DNA of 64,000 nucleotides from Paragonimus westermani (GCA_008508345.1 QNGE01001254.1:116085-180084); one strand, 5' to 3'. Positions 1 through 28,413 are shown, numbered from the stretch's first letter. Numbers and translations: made by a program. The notes: generated from the letters alone by a model not told the origin.

Positions 1-3000
1 TGCAGAAACTATAATTCTATACTGACGAGAAGATGTAGTGTGAGGAAGATGACGGACTGGTGAAGTTCTATGAGAAATGCATGCTGTGTCGCCTCTTGAA
101 AGTGCACCTAGAACAGACAGTATAGATCACGCCACGTTTAAATGATAACCCCAAATTAGAGCCAAGTTCAGACAGCGAATAACACTCTGTTGTCAACTTA
201 TTTTGACGGGTTTATTCCATCGCAACTCTGCAATGAATAATAACAGACGAGAGTTTCACTCTAATAACAAGTATAAAACAACATAGTAGCGAACGTGCTC
301 GTTTATATGTTTAAGGAACACGTTAGGCAGTCCACGATGTATGAGAAAAGTGCAGAGAATATGGGTGTATTGATAAGACAAGGAGTTGGAAAGTTACTCC
401 TTGATAATAAGTAAGACTTTAGCCACTCTTACAAGTTGTGAGTATGGTTGTGTGAGGCCAGTGCTGTTCACAGTCCACGCTGTCATGGGCTGTACTACTG
501 CGTACAAGAATATGGGATCTGTGCTGCATAAGTGACTAACAGAATAGTCACAGCTGCCGTACTAACGTATTCCACTGAGTAAAAACGGAGTAAAACCATT
601 CAAGATGAAGTGTAATTTTGTGACTAAATAGCGGGAAACAATGTTGCTTTCAGAAAACAATGTATACGTATCAACCCTTGTTAAGGTGTGGTACAATAAG
701 TGTTTGTGAAACAATTGGCTGAAATGATATCGGTTGCTTATCGTAAGACTGGAGACTGTGTTCTCTGTCCTCTTGTCGATCTGTAGACCACGTGGCCAAT
801 CATACAAATGTTACTTCATCATGAATTGCAGTTATGTCTTTCTTACAGTTGTACTGTGCCGGAACTTAATTGTCAAACATAGCTTAATAAGTATCGATGA
901 CAATGGGGTTTGAATTCACTCGATGACTCCTAACAACGGTAAAAAAACAGCGATGTAACTTCATTGTTAACTATGGGACTATTCCTTCAAAATTGTCAAA
1001 GTGGATTTTGTTGTCGTAATTTTTATTGCTGCATGTTGGGTGCTGTTCATGTCGGAATGAACAGCACTCAGTTTAAGTGCATCTCAGCTATCCATTGTTT
1101 AGCTTAATATTCTCTCTTCTTGAAACCTATCCGCAATGCACACTTGTGTCCTCGAGCAGTTCACTTCTGGTTATTGTGTTTGCGAGTGTTGCTTGTAAGT
1201 TTCACGTTAAACATCCAGGGTACTAGTAGATTGCAACTAGACAACAGTACAGTTGTTGAATGGAGTAAAAATGCTCATTGTCGATAAGTTCTGCATGAAT
1301 AAAATGCTGAACCATAATTGACTTTGTCAGACCTTCGCTACTTTATTATTGCATACCGGCATCATTCGACTCCAGTCTTGCAAGTAATGTGAGTACAGTT
1401 CAAGTTGTAGTAAACAAAAGCGCCCGGGTTGTCCTAGCTTTAAGTTCATATGGATTTTCTTAACCACTTGTCGACTGTCTACAAACCTTTGCTCGGCCTT
1501 ATCCGAGTCTGAGTGCGGTGAACGTAAAAGACTTTGGAGTGAAGTGAACCAAAACTAGCCAAACAGTCACGAATACTAGCTAGCCCGTGTTCAAAGATGT
1601 GGTCGGGACACTGGAATGACATTATGACTTTCTGTCTGATTCTAGGTTATTGTATCAATCCTCCTATTGGTAATATGAGCTTATGGGAACTAGACAAATT
1701 ATCCAGCGACTATCAACTACTTTCCCCTGAGATATTAACTAAACATTTTGAGGATCCAATCTGTTTGGCCGAAATGAATTGTATTAATGATGGTGTTCAG
1801 TGATTTCACTTCATACGAACACTCACTGAGAGATGATTTTGTACTGTAACCCATACTATTGGGGCAATAAATAACCAGAGATTGAGCTCTGCTTTTTTTA
1901 ATTATTTTCGAAAACGGAAGGAATAGGTCTGTATCAAATTCGGCAACACCTTTAAGGTAATTTCAGAAACCGATGAAGTGTCCAGTGCTTGGTGTCTATC
2001 ACTGTCCCTCAGACAGTGACATTACCGAGGAGGTATCTAGGCGAACAACGTTGTCTACCATAGCCAATCTTCAAAATATATGATGCTAGAGGATGCTTGA
2101 AAGTTTCCAAACCACATATAGCATCATGAGCGTGCACCGTCGGTTCCGCTTCCAAATACTCAGAGATTCAAACCTCCTCCCTAAGTGTGTGTAAAAAGAG
2201 CTGGTGTTTATGCCCCCCTCTTAACAACTTTCATCGTCACTACACTCATTGTTATCACAAAAATATCCTGTTAAATCAATTGCCGTCTACTGAGTACGAT
2301 GGCAGCATAAACGACCTAAAAGGTAGCATACTTCATCGCTTTGTTCTGCTGTGACCAGAAGAACGCGTGGCCTTGGGTGTTGGTTATTGCATCAAGTCCA
2401 CCATAAGGTAAGTGAAACCCGAGAACAGCGATCATGACCACTATTCTGCACGACTGACGTATATCCGTATCTGTTAGAAAGTGGTGTATCGTCACTCGTC
2501 TCGGCGACATCTCACACATAGGGCACATATGCGTTTCCAAAATTTACTTCTAAACCTATTTTTCCTGGTAGTGAAGCCTGCTCTTTATTACCCGCACGTG
2601 CGAGTCGTGCCGTGCTCCTCACGAAAGAAGATGTATGTTACGTACCGTTCGTTTATACAACACACGTAAGAACGGTGGCTGGCTTACTCGTCGGAATATA
2701 TTGTTGTTTTCACCAATCAAGTTTTGTGTTGTTGGATAGTTTCTGATGAGTAAAAAAACAACTACTAAATTGTCTTGCATGAAGCAACAAGTTTTTCACA
2801 TGAACGATTAAACCCCGTGTATTTTCTTCACAACTTTATGTACATTTACTTATAATCTTCGATAGCAATCGTTTACGTTATTTTTCAAAAGAGTTCATCG
2901 CATAGTCGGCTTTTTAAAAAGTTTTCCACCATAAATTAGCAGAAGAAATGTGCAATCTCTCAGGATTTTCCGACGACGTTAGAGTTATTTGCTAGCGAAA

Positions 3001-3035
3001 GTGGCTCAGCCTTTACACATAGAAATTAGGTAGGG
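1..3035. other. Gene-poor stretch, nothing recognised
   Basis: Only short reading frames under 85 codons are present, on both strands, and none shows a recognisable motif, a convincing splice context or homology I can name. The sequence is ordinary moderately AT-rich DNA. A CTGATGAG at about 2,729 resembles the end motif of the repeat families described elsewhere but has no repeat body next to it. Confidence 0.6.
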
Positions 3036-3085
3036 CAATTAGCTCAATAGTCGCCGCAGTCCGGGGTTCATATCCCAGCCATGAT
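3036..3085 (+). repeat. tRNA-like relic (A-box and B-box)
   Basis: An A-box-like TTAGCTCAATAGTCG at 3,039-3,053 is followed by a T-arm-like sequence at 3,062-3,079 with GTTCATATCCC flanked by complementary G and C runs. The two boxes are closer together than in a real tRNA and no acceptor stem or anticodon arm can be drawn. It is best read as a fragment of a tRNA-derived SINE. It could also be chance similarity, since no second copy of this version was seen in the window. Confidence 0.35.
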
Positions 3086-4203
3086 GAAGCAGTAACATAC
3101 TGCCGATGAGCACCAACAAGAAAGTAATTTGAATTCCCTGCTACTTTCTTTGAGAGAAACTAACTAAAAAACCACTAGAATGCGAACGATTTAGTCGAAA
3201 TTGAGTGTTGTTCGGTATGTAAATTTTAATACTTCTGGTTACTTTTCATCTGGTTAGTATGCAATTGAACAACTGTTTTGGGTAATTTCTCAGGAGATCA
3301 GTGCAGTCAAGGAGGTGATCAACTACACGTTTGTAAGCAAAAAATAAACGAAACTACCGGATGCAGAAATTAATACACTCATTACTGAGTAACTCGAGTT
3401 CGGTATGAGCACTAAGTTACTGGGAAAGTTTTTTCACACGTTCTATGTGACACTTTTGTTTGTGTCCACTTTTCAAAGAAACATGAAATGCATGTTCAGG
3501 GAATCCGACATTTCGTTTAACCGCTTCAATCGCTTATGCAAAACAGTTGGTTTGAATGTTTGGATGTAATGTGAGTGGAGTGCAACCGAACGGATGAAAT
3601 AGAGGTCAGAAGTTCACTACCAGACAAGAGATGCAGCCTAAGTCGATCATTTGTGCGGAAACAACTGATTTTCAGTGTTTACTCAATAACGTCTCGCTGA
3701 GGATCAGAAGTTTGAGGTTTGAGTCAACAATACAGTGAAATAATTGGTCTGGTTCACAATATGGTCGGCTATTCAAATGTATTTCGTGATCGAGGATGAT
3801 AGATTGGGTTGTTTTTCAACAGCCATGCACGTACCTTACTCCGTCGGATTCATCGACCACTTGGAGATATATTTCGTTATTCGCTGACGGAGGCATAAAG
3901 CCGTTCTGTCAAGTCGTCATTGGAACTGCAAATAAACTGACAAGCAGTACGGGAGGTTGAATGTTCAGACAGACAACATTTGGCATTAGTCAGGCTAACT
4001 CAAGGAGTTGTTTGTAATACATGCGGTTTATCTGGAAGACACATTATAGGCAAGGAGAACTGAAACTTGTGCTGTACTGTTCGGGAGAGGAACTCTTTGA
4101 AACGACAACTGTAAGAGAACCTCTTTTCAGAGAACAGTATACACAACCGGCTTGGCGGACTTCTGCTCGCTTGCGTGGATATCCATTAACAAGAAGGGTT
4201 TTA
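3086..4203. other. Intergenic stretch, nothing recognised
   Basis: No homology or coding signal was recognised. A 62-codon frame at 4,021-4,209 runs into the family A repeat and is probably non-coding. Confidence 0.5.
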
Positions 4204-4620
4204 CGATGAGTAGTCAGGGAGTTGGTTTATTTTCAAGTTGACCATCACTCATATTTGAACCCAGCCTTCGCATTCAGATAGACTCACCAGCCAGTCTCTT
4301 TCGAAAAGAAACACCAGACTCGAGTTTCGATCTCATTAGAGCTCGTCAGTAGTGAATATCCTTGCCACGGCCGGCACGAGAACTCCGGCCATTCCAATCA
4401 TGAGGCAACCCTGCTGACCACTGCGCTATTGACCTCACATTAGGCACGACCGACTGATCAAATCTGAACGCTCAACCACTGTCGTTTGTGAGCAATGATC
4501 AGGTTGTCCGATCGTCTCGAGAGGAGACACAGTTACTGCCCTGTTAACTCCGATCGATAACCCGGCGATCAGGAGTTCCGAGACAGGTCGAGATCATTGA
4601 TCTCATTAAACCTACAATGT
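4204..4620 (-). repeat. Family A tRNA-related SINE, copy A1
   Basis: This copy is nearly identical over several hundred bases to copies A3 (9.9 kb, opposite orientation) and A4 (20.2 kb). The sense strand is minus, judged by the tRNA-like A-box then B-box, which here appear as reverse complement at about 4,370-4,440. The sense 3' end is at 4,204 and ends in the complement of GATGAGTAGTC. The sense 5' end stops near 4,620, shortly after a GGTTTAATG motif shared with A3, so the copy lacks the 5' terminal repeat arm seen in A3. No clear target-site duplication was found. It lies head to head with A2. Confidence 0.85.
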
Positions 4621-4634
4621 GATATTTTAGATTA

Positions 4635-4726
4635 CTGATGAGTAGTCGGAGATTTGGTCCAATGAAATCAGTGATTTTGACCCGTCTTGGAAATCCTAAT
4701 CGCGGGGTTATCGATTGCAGTTAACA
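4635..4726 (+). repeat. Family A SINE fragment, copy A2
   Basis: It begins with CTGATGAGTAGTCGGAGATT like the left end of A3. It then skips the inner inverted arm and continues with the stretch that in A3 runs from about 9,985 to 10,037, ending at GTTAACA. It is therefore a plus-oriented, internally deleted and 3'-truncated copy. It sits only about 15 bp from the 5' end of A1 and points the other way. Confidence 0.75.
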
Positions 4727-7700
4727 AATATTTCCGTTTCTAGGCTAGCGTATTGGCCGTGCAAATTCGATGGACTAAATTGCGTAATGTTTTAATTAGT
4801 TCGCGTTTATAGTTGGCTAACGGAAAACCAGTGGAATGAACATACTGATCACACCAAGTAGATTTGCGTCAAACAGAACGGTGCAACATTCCACCCAAAT
4901 GTCAAGTGAGTAAAGTGCCCAGAAAATCCAGATTATTGTTGAATTCTATTTCGAAAGTGACAGACAAACGGCGGTGTAAAGATTTCATGACAATATAAAA
5001 AGTGATAGAATGATTATGGTTAGTGGAACTCAAAGTGCCAATGATGTAGCATCCATAACATACAGTCTAGTCGGTATGTTTGGGAAGTGGTCTTTCTATT
5101 AATCTTAGAAAAATGTGGACAAATGTCAGGTCAAGAAGACCGCCTAGAGCTGATCCATCAGCTTGCCTAAATTAGGTAGTTCAACTTCAAATATCATGTT
5201 TTCTGTGCGTAAAAGAATAAGGTTTTTATGATATTTGAGAGAAATCGGGATGAAAAGTTTTTGCGAAAAAATGAACTAACACAAAAGTCAGCAGATTCGT
5301 GTTAAGGGGCAGTGATGAAAAGGTGATTCAAGTTCTATACAAAGCGTTTTCGTTGCACCCATGGGAACAACTTCCAGGACGTTAACTGGATCAGAAGTAT
5401 TCCGTTGATATTTCGACAAAGACAAACATCAGTAGATACCGAATGTGCCACTTAGGTTTATCCCGTCTTTTTGTTAGTGCTACGTTAACAGAAACAGTTA
5501 AGTGTTTATAAATAAGGACGTGGAAAGAACAACCGTTGGACTATTAACAAAAGTTAGGGGATTTGAGTTGCTCCAAATTGAACTCCACCCACAGTTGCTT
5601 GCAATTTTAGCATCCTATCAAGTCTTTTGGATAGTTTACTTAGAAAGGAAACAATAGACTGTTGTTTCGGTCTTAGGAGAACCAAGCAGTAGGGAATATT
5701 CCCGTCCGGACAGGAGTTTGCACTCCGGTTTGCACCTTTTTGTACCCTTTACGAATTTTTCGAGGAATGTGAACAATATTCACACCAAGTGGCTATTGTG
5801 CATCCGGGATGTGAATACTCGGTCATGCCTACTGAGAAGTTACTGAAGCAGTGGTTAAAACGTTACTGTCACTAGCCAGAGGGTCGGTGTGGAAACTTTG
5901 ATTCGGTCAGCGGTGTGTAATACTGATGAGCTGTAATGGAAGCAGAACTCGATTCTAGTGCTTCCTTACTGTATGAGCCAGATGTAATGCTTATCTGATT
6001 GCAAGGATTCTGACCAAATGTGGGTAATTTGAGATAGTGTGTGCCAATTTCCACACTTAAGGAACTATCCTTTACCACCACGTTAAACAGGCAGTTCGAA
6101 TTCAGCAAACAAACAGACAGCGTCCTAATCAGATCTACTCCATCCTTGCTATTTATGGAAATAATCACTGAAAAAAAACAGCAGCCACACAAAATACTAA
6201 AGGACTTGATTATGAAAACCAAACTACCTGTCCACGATAAGCCGATGCTTGTGTACTTAGTGTTTCTGTTGTGCAATAAAATACTGAGGTTGTAAGACGA
6301 GGTGCTTATTCAAACGGACCAACAAACATCAGTGAGCTTGTCTTGGTGGCGAAACTGACAAAACAATCAGTGGCACTTGTATCCAAACCTGGTGGACTTT
6401 AACCACCAAGGTGATACCAAGACTGCCTTTTACATTATTTGCTAAACCTCATTTTGTCGATCAGAAACAGTACAGCGGTGCACGCTATTCACAACCGAAT
6501 CAAACACAATTTAGTCGGTTCTGTGTTGTTATAAGATATCCCTGCACAACTTCCGAGTCTATTGCCGGGGCTGGAAGAACTTTATTACGCAGAGGTTCAG
6601 TGCATTAACACAAAACCGATGGTGTAGCCCACTTCATTCTATAACGACTCAGTCTTAATCACCTTAAAGTTATGGTTTTGACACTAACTAACTAACTACT
6701 CCCGCAGTTTTAATCAATGTCACCCAGAAGTACGTTTTTGACAACCTGGAACTTTACTGACTTGACGGAGGGTGGCTGAAAACAACTGTTCTTCAAACCT
6801 GTTTTTCTGTGTATGGATGCTGAAAACGTTATTCCGCAAGACCCTGTGCACATTAGCTGTTTATGGCAGTCTATATCAACTTTTCCCAATTTAGCGGAAC
6901 CAAAAAGACTGTCGGCAGTCGGCGAGTCTATGCGTAAAGCTGTGAGTAGGCTTACAAATGATTGCATCAAACTTCTGACGGAAATCAGAACTGTCGATAA
7001 ACTACGCCGATGGTATCGCATTGCTTGATGACAGAGCATAGTTGGTCCAGGACACCTCAAAATTTATTGTTAACGAGGGAGAACACACACTGTTCTCAAA
7101 AAGCCTTCAATAAGCGAACACCCCCAAGAAATTGTTATATGGGATAGGAACTTTCGCTTCAGGTTGAGGTCTCCTAAACTCGTACACTTATCAATTTTTG
7201 GTGTTTGGAATGAATTCAGTTCTTCTCAAGTCAAAACAGAACGATAGTCATTTTGAATCAAACCCAGCCTCCGTTGCGGATCGGTTGAGTAGGTAAGTTC
7301 TGTTTTGAACACTTGTCACACAAGCTAAACGTTGGTCTGCGCCAATTTAAGAAAGCTGATGATTAGCGGAATTTTAATCCTCTGGGCTAATGTTGTACAT
7401 TCCAGAAATAAAAGCCAAATTCTTCATCAGTTGTAATACAAACTGAAGGTCTTCAAGTGGACTGCGGAAAGAAACAAACCAATCTTGGCCAATATCTTCG
7501 AGATTCCGAAGGCTGTAAATAACTGTGACACACACCCTGGCAAACGGTCCTCGTTCTCGTATTTTCCTTCTTCACTTTGTCGTGAGCCAAGATGGAATAG
7601 TGACTGAAATGTTACTCTGTCAATTTTCAGTTCCAGGGTTCCTCTCTCTGGCTATGGACTGGACCCGTGAGGCCCTAAAATATTGTGGTACGCGAGCAAT

Positions 7701-9881
7701 CCTATTGTTGCACGACGACAAGTACTGATCAGTTTGAGCTTAACCCTAACCTGTCAACCCGACTGCAAATAGACAGTGTTACTGTTTACCTCAACGTACG
7801 GTTGGTCATTTTAATACACTAAGCACGTAGTCGCTACAATTGGTTACATACTAAAGACTCTGATTGACTGAGCGAATAGTTGTTGTTTAATGATTCCGAG
7901 CACTGTCTTATTGGACCACGAAAATTAATCTTGTGCATTTCTATTTTTAAGTTTTTCTTTGGAAATTAAGAATGCCACGCTCACCTTGTTGCACCTACGT
8001 CCAGTGGATTTTACATGAGTGAAAGAGAATGACTTTTACAAAAAGAAACACCGTTCTCCCAGAAAGGTGTTTCCATTAAGGAAAATACCGTATGTGATTC
8101 GCAACTCCTAGGAAAAACGCTTCTACTTGAGTGAAAGGTATTGACAGGTTCCATTTTTCTGGGCAGTATTAACGCAACTGGTAGTGGTGTTCTGACGGAA
8201 GTTCATTTATGAACTACCAAAGCACGGTTAGCGCTTGCCAACCCAAAGCACTTCTGGTGTCTAAGTGGCCTTTGTCTATAATTTGAGGGTAAAGTGCGTA
8301 ACACGATTGTAACACGATTGATACTACTCTAAACTTACAGAACCAGACTGTACCACGTCAGTTATGCTCGTGAGTCTTCTGTTCTCAATTTTATTAAAAT
8401 TGTGGAACATTGGCCATCTGTAGTCTTAGCATTAGCTAAACAATAACATGGATTATATACGTTTGTCCGGAGCAGTTAGCTAGCAAATACGCGAAGTATT
8501 TTCACATCAACGGCTAAGGTGACTTGGACAATCTTTAGCAGTCGTCCAGAGTCCACCGTAGAACGCTTCTGTGGAAATATCCTGGATAATGCAGCAAAGT
8601 GAACGACCAATTACTTGGCACAAAAATTTGAGGGATTTGACACAAAGTTTGGTTTCCGTTGGTTGCATATGATTTCATGAGTGGGAGTAAAACAGATTGT
8701 GAGGGTGATATGTCAAAAACACTAAGGTAGTGGACGTTTTATCATGTTTACAATGTTCGTAATCTGCTCATTTTAGGAGTTCTTTCTAACAAAAACAAAT
8801 AAGATATGGCTGGACATCGAAACAAACATCGAACAAAAATGCACAATTTTGCATGCTATATGACTGGCGAAAAATTATCAATCATCTCTCTCGTTCAATG
8901 ACTTTTGGTCTTCTCCTTCATTTATTCCGTCATTCTCACTAATTGTGAATTACTTATTGTTATAAGGTACTGACAATAGCAACAGCTACAATATGACTAC
9001 ACAACAGATACGATGGTGATTAAGTGGGGGAACAGCCGAACCAAGAGTTTCAAAATCACACCGAGACTTAAAATTATCTTGTGCACTTTTTAACCCATGA
9101 AGTTGAGTAGCTCCAATTAACCAGGTTTTTCTCTTTTATTTCTTTCTTCAACGGTTTTTGTGACTGATTTTTTCAAAAGTATTTCATTCAAATTATTCCA
9201 GGAATTACTTTAGAAGGAAATGTTTTGTTTAACTGAAAACAGATGATGGATATATTGTATATAGTTTTATCATTTTATCCAAACTTCTCAAACTGACGCT
9301 AAAACATTAGCTGTCGGACAATTGTCTTCTGAAGGCTACAGTGAGTTTTGCTCCCTCTATCATCTGTTTGCATCATTTTTTGTCTAAACAAAAAACTTAC
9401 TTTGGATTTGTTTACACAAAACGACGTCAGCAGTTCAAACCGAAACGCAACGAACAGTTCAACACCTTTCTCACGACTGTCGACTTTTGGTAAGCTATAC
9501 TGAGCCAGAATTTTCAGTGTTGCGTTCCCCTTGACTAATCAGGCTCTTTGTTCACTATGGGGCCAGTCGAATTGCCCCTAACGGCTTTACAGGCACTGTG
9601 TGAACAGCCAATGGTATAGTATGTTCCATAATTACACATGGTTTTTGTAAGTCTCTGCTCGTAATACGATTTAAACAGCAGCCTGTTAGAGTTTAAGCAT
9701 GTTGGTCTCCTCATCGCGTTGAACCATGATACACTAACAATTATGGTACCATGTAATGCGATTCTAAAAAACTAACAGGAAAGAATACTGTCATTGTTAA
9801 CTCAAATGTCAATTGAGTATTCATGAAAAATTCTAAATGTGTATGGGTTAAATGAGTCACTCTACTCGGCAAAACTGATAT
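4727..9881. other. Gene-poor stretch of about 5 kb
   Basis: Several overlapping short frames exist, for example 5,872-6,276 minus and 6,041-6,295 plus, and 6,710-7,060 minus and 6,813-7,028 plus. Each overlaps another on the opposite strand, and none has a motif or family resemblance that I recognise. No RNA gene or repeat was identified. Confidence 0.55.
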
Positions 9882-10359
9882 CTGATGAGTAATCGGGGAT
9901 TTGGTTCATTTTCAAATTGAACATCACTCACATTTGATCGCAGCCTTCGCATTCAGATAGACTTGCAGGTTTAATGTGATCAATGATGTCGACCTGTCTC
10001 GGAAGTCCTGATCGCCGGGTTATCGATCGGAGTTAACAGGGCAGTAACTGTGTCTCCTCTCGAGACGATCGGACAACCTGATCATTGCTCACAAACGACA
10101 GTGGTTGGGCGTTCAGATTTGATCAGTCGGTCGTGCCTAATGTGAGGTCAATAGCGCAGTGGTCAGCAGGGTTGCCTCATGATTGGAATGGCCGGAGTTC
10201 TCGTGCCGGCCGTGGCAAGGATATTCACTACTGACGAGCTCTAATGAGATCGAAACTCGAGTCTGGTGTTTCTTTTCGAAAGGGACTGGCTGGAAATTCT
10301 ATCCGAATGCGAAGGTTTCGATCAAATGTGCGCAATGTTCAACTTGAAAATTGATATCG
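9882..10359 (+). repeat. Family A tRNA-related element, copy A3, with inverted arms
   Basis: This is the most complete family A copy. It starts with CTGATGAGTAATCGGGG. A 55-bp arm at 9,909-9,963 reappears as an inverted arm at 10,296-10,350 with about eight mismatches, so the element can fold back on itself. Between the arms lie a unique 5' part, a tRNA-like promoter at about 10,142-10,216, and a 3' part. TGATATC occurs at 9,876-9,882 and again at 10,352-10,358, a possible short target duplication, but the motif is short and near-palindromic so this is weak. The outer part of the right arm, present in A1 and A4, is lost or changed here. Confidence 0.85.
10152..10207 (+). promoter_or_regulatory. 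Internal RNA polymerase III promoter-like boxes of copy A3
   Basis: TAGCGCAGTGGTCAGC at 10,152-10,167 matches an A-box. GGAGTTCTCGTGCC at 10,194-10,207 is a degenerate B-box, and the diverged copy A5 carries the closer match GAGTTCTAGTCCC. Spacing is about right for a tRNA-derived promoter. That the family was transcribed by polymerase III is an inference from these boxes. Confidence 0.5.
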
Positions 10360-11480
10360 TTTTATTTAAACCTCCAAATTTGGGTGAGTCACTGTATCTA
10401 CCAGCGTTGATGAAAGTCGAATAATCTTAGCCTCTGCAAAGGTACGTCTAATTTGGATGTTTACTAATGACCTCTAGTGGACTGATAGTGAACGACTGAC
10501 AGCGGCTGTGGTTACTATTTACTGCTTCTAGATTCCGGTTGTCTAAGCTACTCCCACTGTTCTAAATGGCGCCTACATGTAGAGCCGAACAATCAACTCC
10601 CTCCAAAGTCCGCACATATTTCGGCTGGAAAGTGAGCAGCTTATAGTTGAGTATGGTACACTGCTGTGGTAACGTCAGTTTACACTGATCGGGTCGCTCA
10701 GTATCCGCGGTCACGTGTTCTGCTGGCTGCTGAGCATAGTCCGCACCATTGGATCGGTAGATGTTGAACCGTACGAATCTCGACCTCGTTTAGTAGTTTG
10801 CCGGAAAAATTTACCTTCTATTTTGACCAAACTGATTTGTTTTTTTACAGGCTATGACAGTGAAGGACTTGGGGCGTGAAAAAGAAAGAAACCATTCAGC
10901 CAGTAGGATGCACACAATCCCTGTTCATGGAGAAAGATTTTCTGAACAGATCAGGCGATCAAACTGAATGATTGAAATAGACAAGACAACAAGAAACTAG
11001 TAGTTTAGTAATATTGCGAACTGAATGAATTGAATCAGTGTTTCGTGTGCAGAGCTTGCATTGAATCTCATCATATGGGTCTAACTAGCTGATTAGAAGT
11101 AAATTATTGACTTCGCGCTAATCACAAACAATTCTGCTTACCGCATCTGAACCCACTTAAAAACTCCTGCGATTACAATAATCGTAAACTGTAAGAGCCA
11201 GAGCATCGCTCTAACATCAATCAAACTATGGAACTGACTATTACCACCGTTCTTATCATTACTGTCAATAAAATGAACTGAGCCCATTGAAAATATTTCC
11301 AATCACTTCGTGCATGGTAGCACCACTAGTGAGACGCGTGTTGGCTCATTCTTAACAAAGCCAACGAATAACCTTCTGTTTAAATTATTCTTTTTAGGGG
11401 ATCGGTTCCATGGGTCTTATAAAAATAATTCGATTTCGTAGGCATTTCAGGAGCGTTCGAACTGAATTTGTCAAGTTGAT
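10360..11480. other. Intergenic stretch downstream of the calponin gene
   Basis: No gene, RNA or repeat was recognised apart from the end of family A copy A3 at its left edge. Confidence 0.5.
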
Positions 11481-11486
11481 TTTATT
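11481..11486 (-). terminator. Candidate poly(A) signal of the calponin gene
   Basis: TTTATT on the plus strand is AATAAA on the minus strand, about 300 bases beyond the calponin stop codon. It is a reasonable signal for a 3' UTR of that length. The hexamer is common in this sequence, so the call is tentative. Confidence 0.35.
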
Positions 11487-11788
11487 TCCATCAAGATAAA
11501 TATCAAACAGAATGTGCAGAAACACCAGTTAAGCGAAACGGTTGAAAACCAACGGATAGAGAAACAGATAGGCAGCAGAGAAAACAGTTACGAGGCTACT
11601 TTGCTTTGCGACCGAAATTCGAAAGATAAATCCAAGAAACGGGAAAAACAGATGTTTCACAGCGAAAGATAAAAAGGGGTATTTTTTCAAGACGGGCTCC
11701 ATCATCAATCAAATGATCGAGATAACCAAGAGGTAAGCTTGAGACTTTGGTTAACTGCTTTGTGGAAAACCGTACGTTTCCTTCACAA

Positions 11789-27178
<15,390 letters not shown>

Positions 27179-27185
27179 CCTGAGC
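27179..27185 (-). promoter_or_regulatory. Possible 3' splice site or spliced-leader acceptor just before the calponin ATG
   Basis: On the minus strand CTCAGG directly precedes the ATG, so an AG acceptor lies one base upstream of it. Flatworms add a spliced leader to some mRNAs at such sites, and 5' UTR introns are also common. The pyrimidine tract upstream is weak, so the site may be fortuitous. Confidence 0.3.
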
Positions 27186-28413
27186 GGTAAGCTTGTTGTA
27201 GTTACCCAAGGCAAAAACTAGCTTGATGGCCAAAATCTTCTGAAATGGTCGCTGTGGCACTCAACTCACAAAACACAAACGTCGGAGGAACGTCGATCTT
27301 CTTGCGTCTACAAGTGTGGCGTTTAGAAGTGCACTTTTATGCGAACAGTAACCGATTTTACACTGCAAACCAGTGGTGTGGGATTACCTGTGCACCGCCT
27401 ACCAGTCCAAACCCGAGAAACAGTTGGAAAGTGTTTGGGAGATCGATGTGTCGGTCGATTTCCACCAATCGCGGGCGATGGGAAAGAGAGGTGCGTATCG
27501 CTTGTGGATGTCCTACACACAAAATGCACCGTAGGTTACCAAAAAAGGTAGGATTGTGACTGCACGGGCGCGTATTGACTGTTCCTGCAGGATGGAAGGG
27601 AATGGATAACGCGACACGTGAAACCGTCTGCATACTGTCAAGGTGCCAACAATGACTTTGGCAATCCTACTGGTGGTATTACTGGTATGGATCGTATTTT
27701 GATGGTCATTGTCCACAAGCAAATATGGACACCCACTGGCATCACAGAACATCCATACTAACGAGTAATCAGATGTGTCTGCCTAGACGTGTGATTCTGT
27801 GATGAATACCAGCGGACAAACCGTCTCACAGACAGACATACTTGGGGTTTCTGTTAAGTATAGTGAATTCCTTCAATTAGACATCCTAGTTCTCTGTGTA
27901 GCCAAGTCAGAATAAAGTTGTATAACAGCTGAAAAAATTTGCATCAAATCAGAATTACCCAGAGAGTATCTTGGTTTTCTGGATTTTTGAGCCAGTATAA
28001 TCGGTTGACCAGATAACCACAAAAGGTCTGACGCAACATAATAAACTGTTTTGTTTATTAAAGTTTATTTAATTGTCTGCTCTTCGTCGCTCACAACTGG
28101 GGTGTGGGAAGTGAAGTGGTTTTCTATTCTACAACACCGTTATTTGCTGCCTTCACAGTCTAGTTCTTAGATCGTTCTCACCGGCGGCAGCCATGAACGA
28201 AAATAAACCAGTTTGATAGTTCACCGTTGACTTTTTTTGGGGCAATTTAAGAACTGAATCGTGTATCTTACGAAGAAATTGGAAAAAAACGTCAACTAAC
28301 TATAGGATAAATCCCATGGAACCGTAGTCCCATGACTTAAGATAGGAGAGTTGTGGTATGTGTTAGCCAGCGGTGTTATTAAATGGTGTAGGCTGAAAAA
28401 CGAAAATAGAAAC
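27186..28413. other. Calponin upstream region, CpG-richer segment
   Basis: Between about 27,250 and 27,650 CpG dinucleotides are noticeably denser than in the rest of the window, and long open frames overlap on both strands (27,245-27,559, 27,339-27,551, 27,358-27,633 minus). No frame resembles a known protein. The position just upstream of the calponin start exon suggests a promoter or 5' UTR region. No TATA box can be assigned with confidence. Confidence 0.4.

Noticed and set aside
5925..5950. CTGATGAG motifs at about 2.73, 5.92 and 34.75 kb as hammerhead ribozymes
   Set aside because: None is followed by GAAA at the right distance or flanked by pairing strands for stem I.
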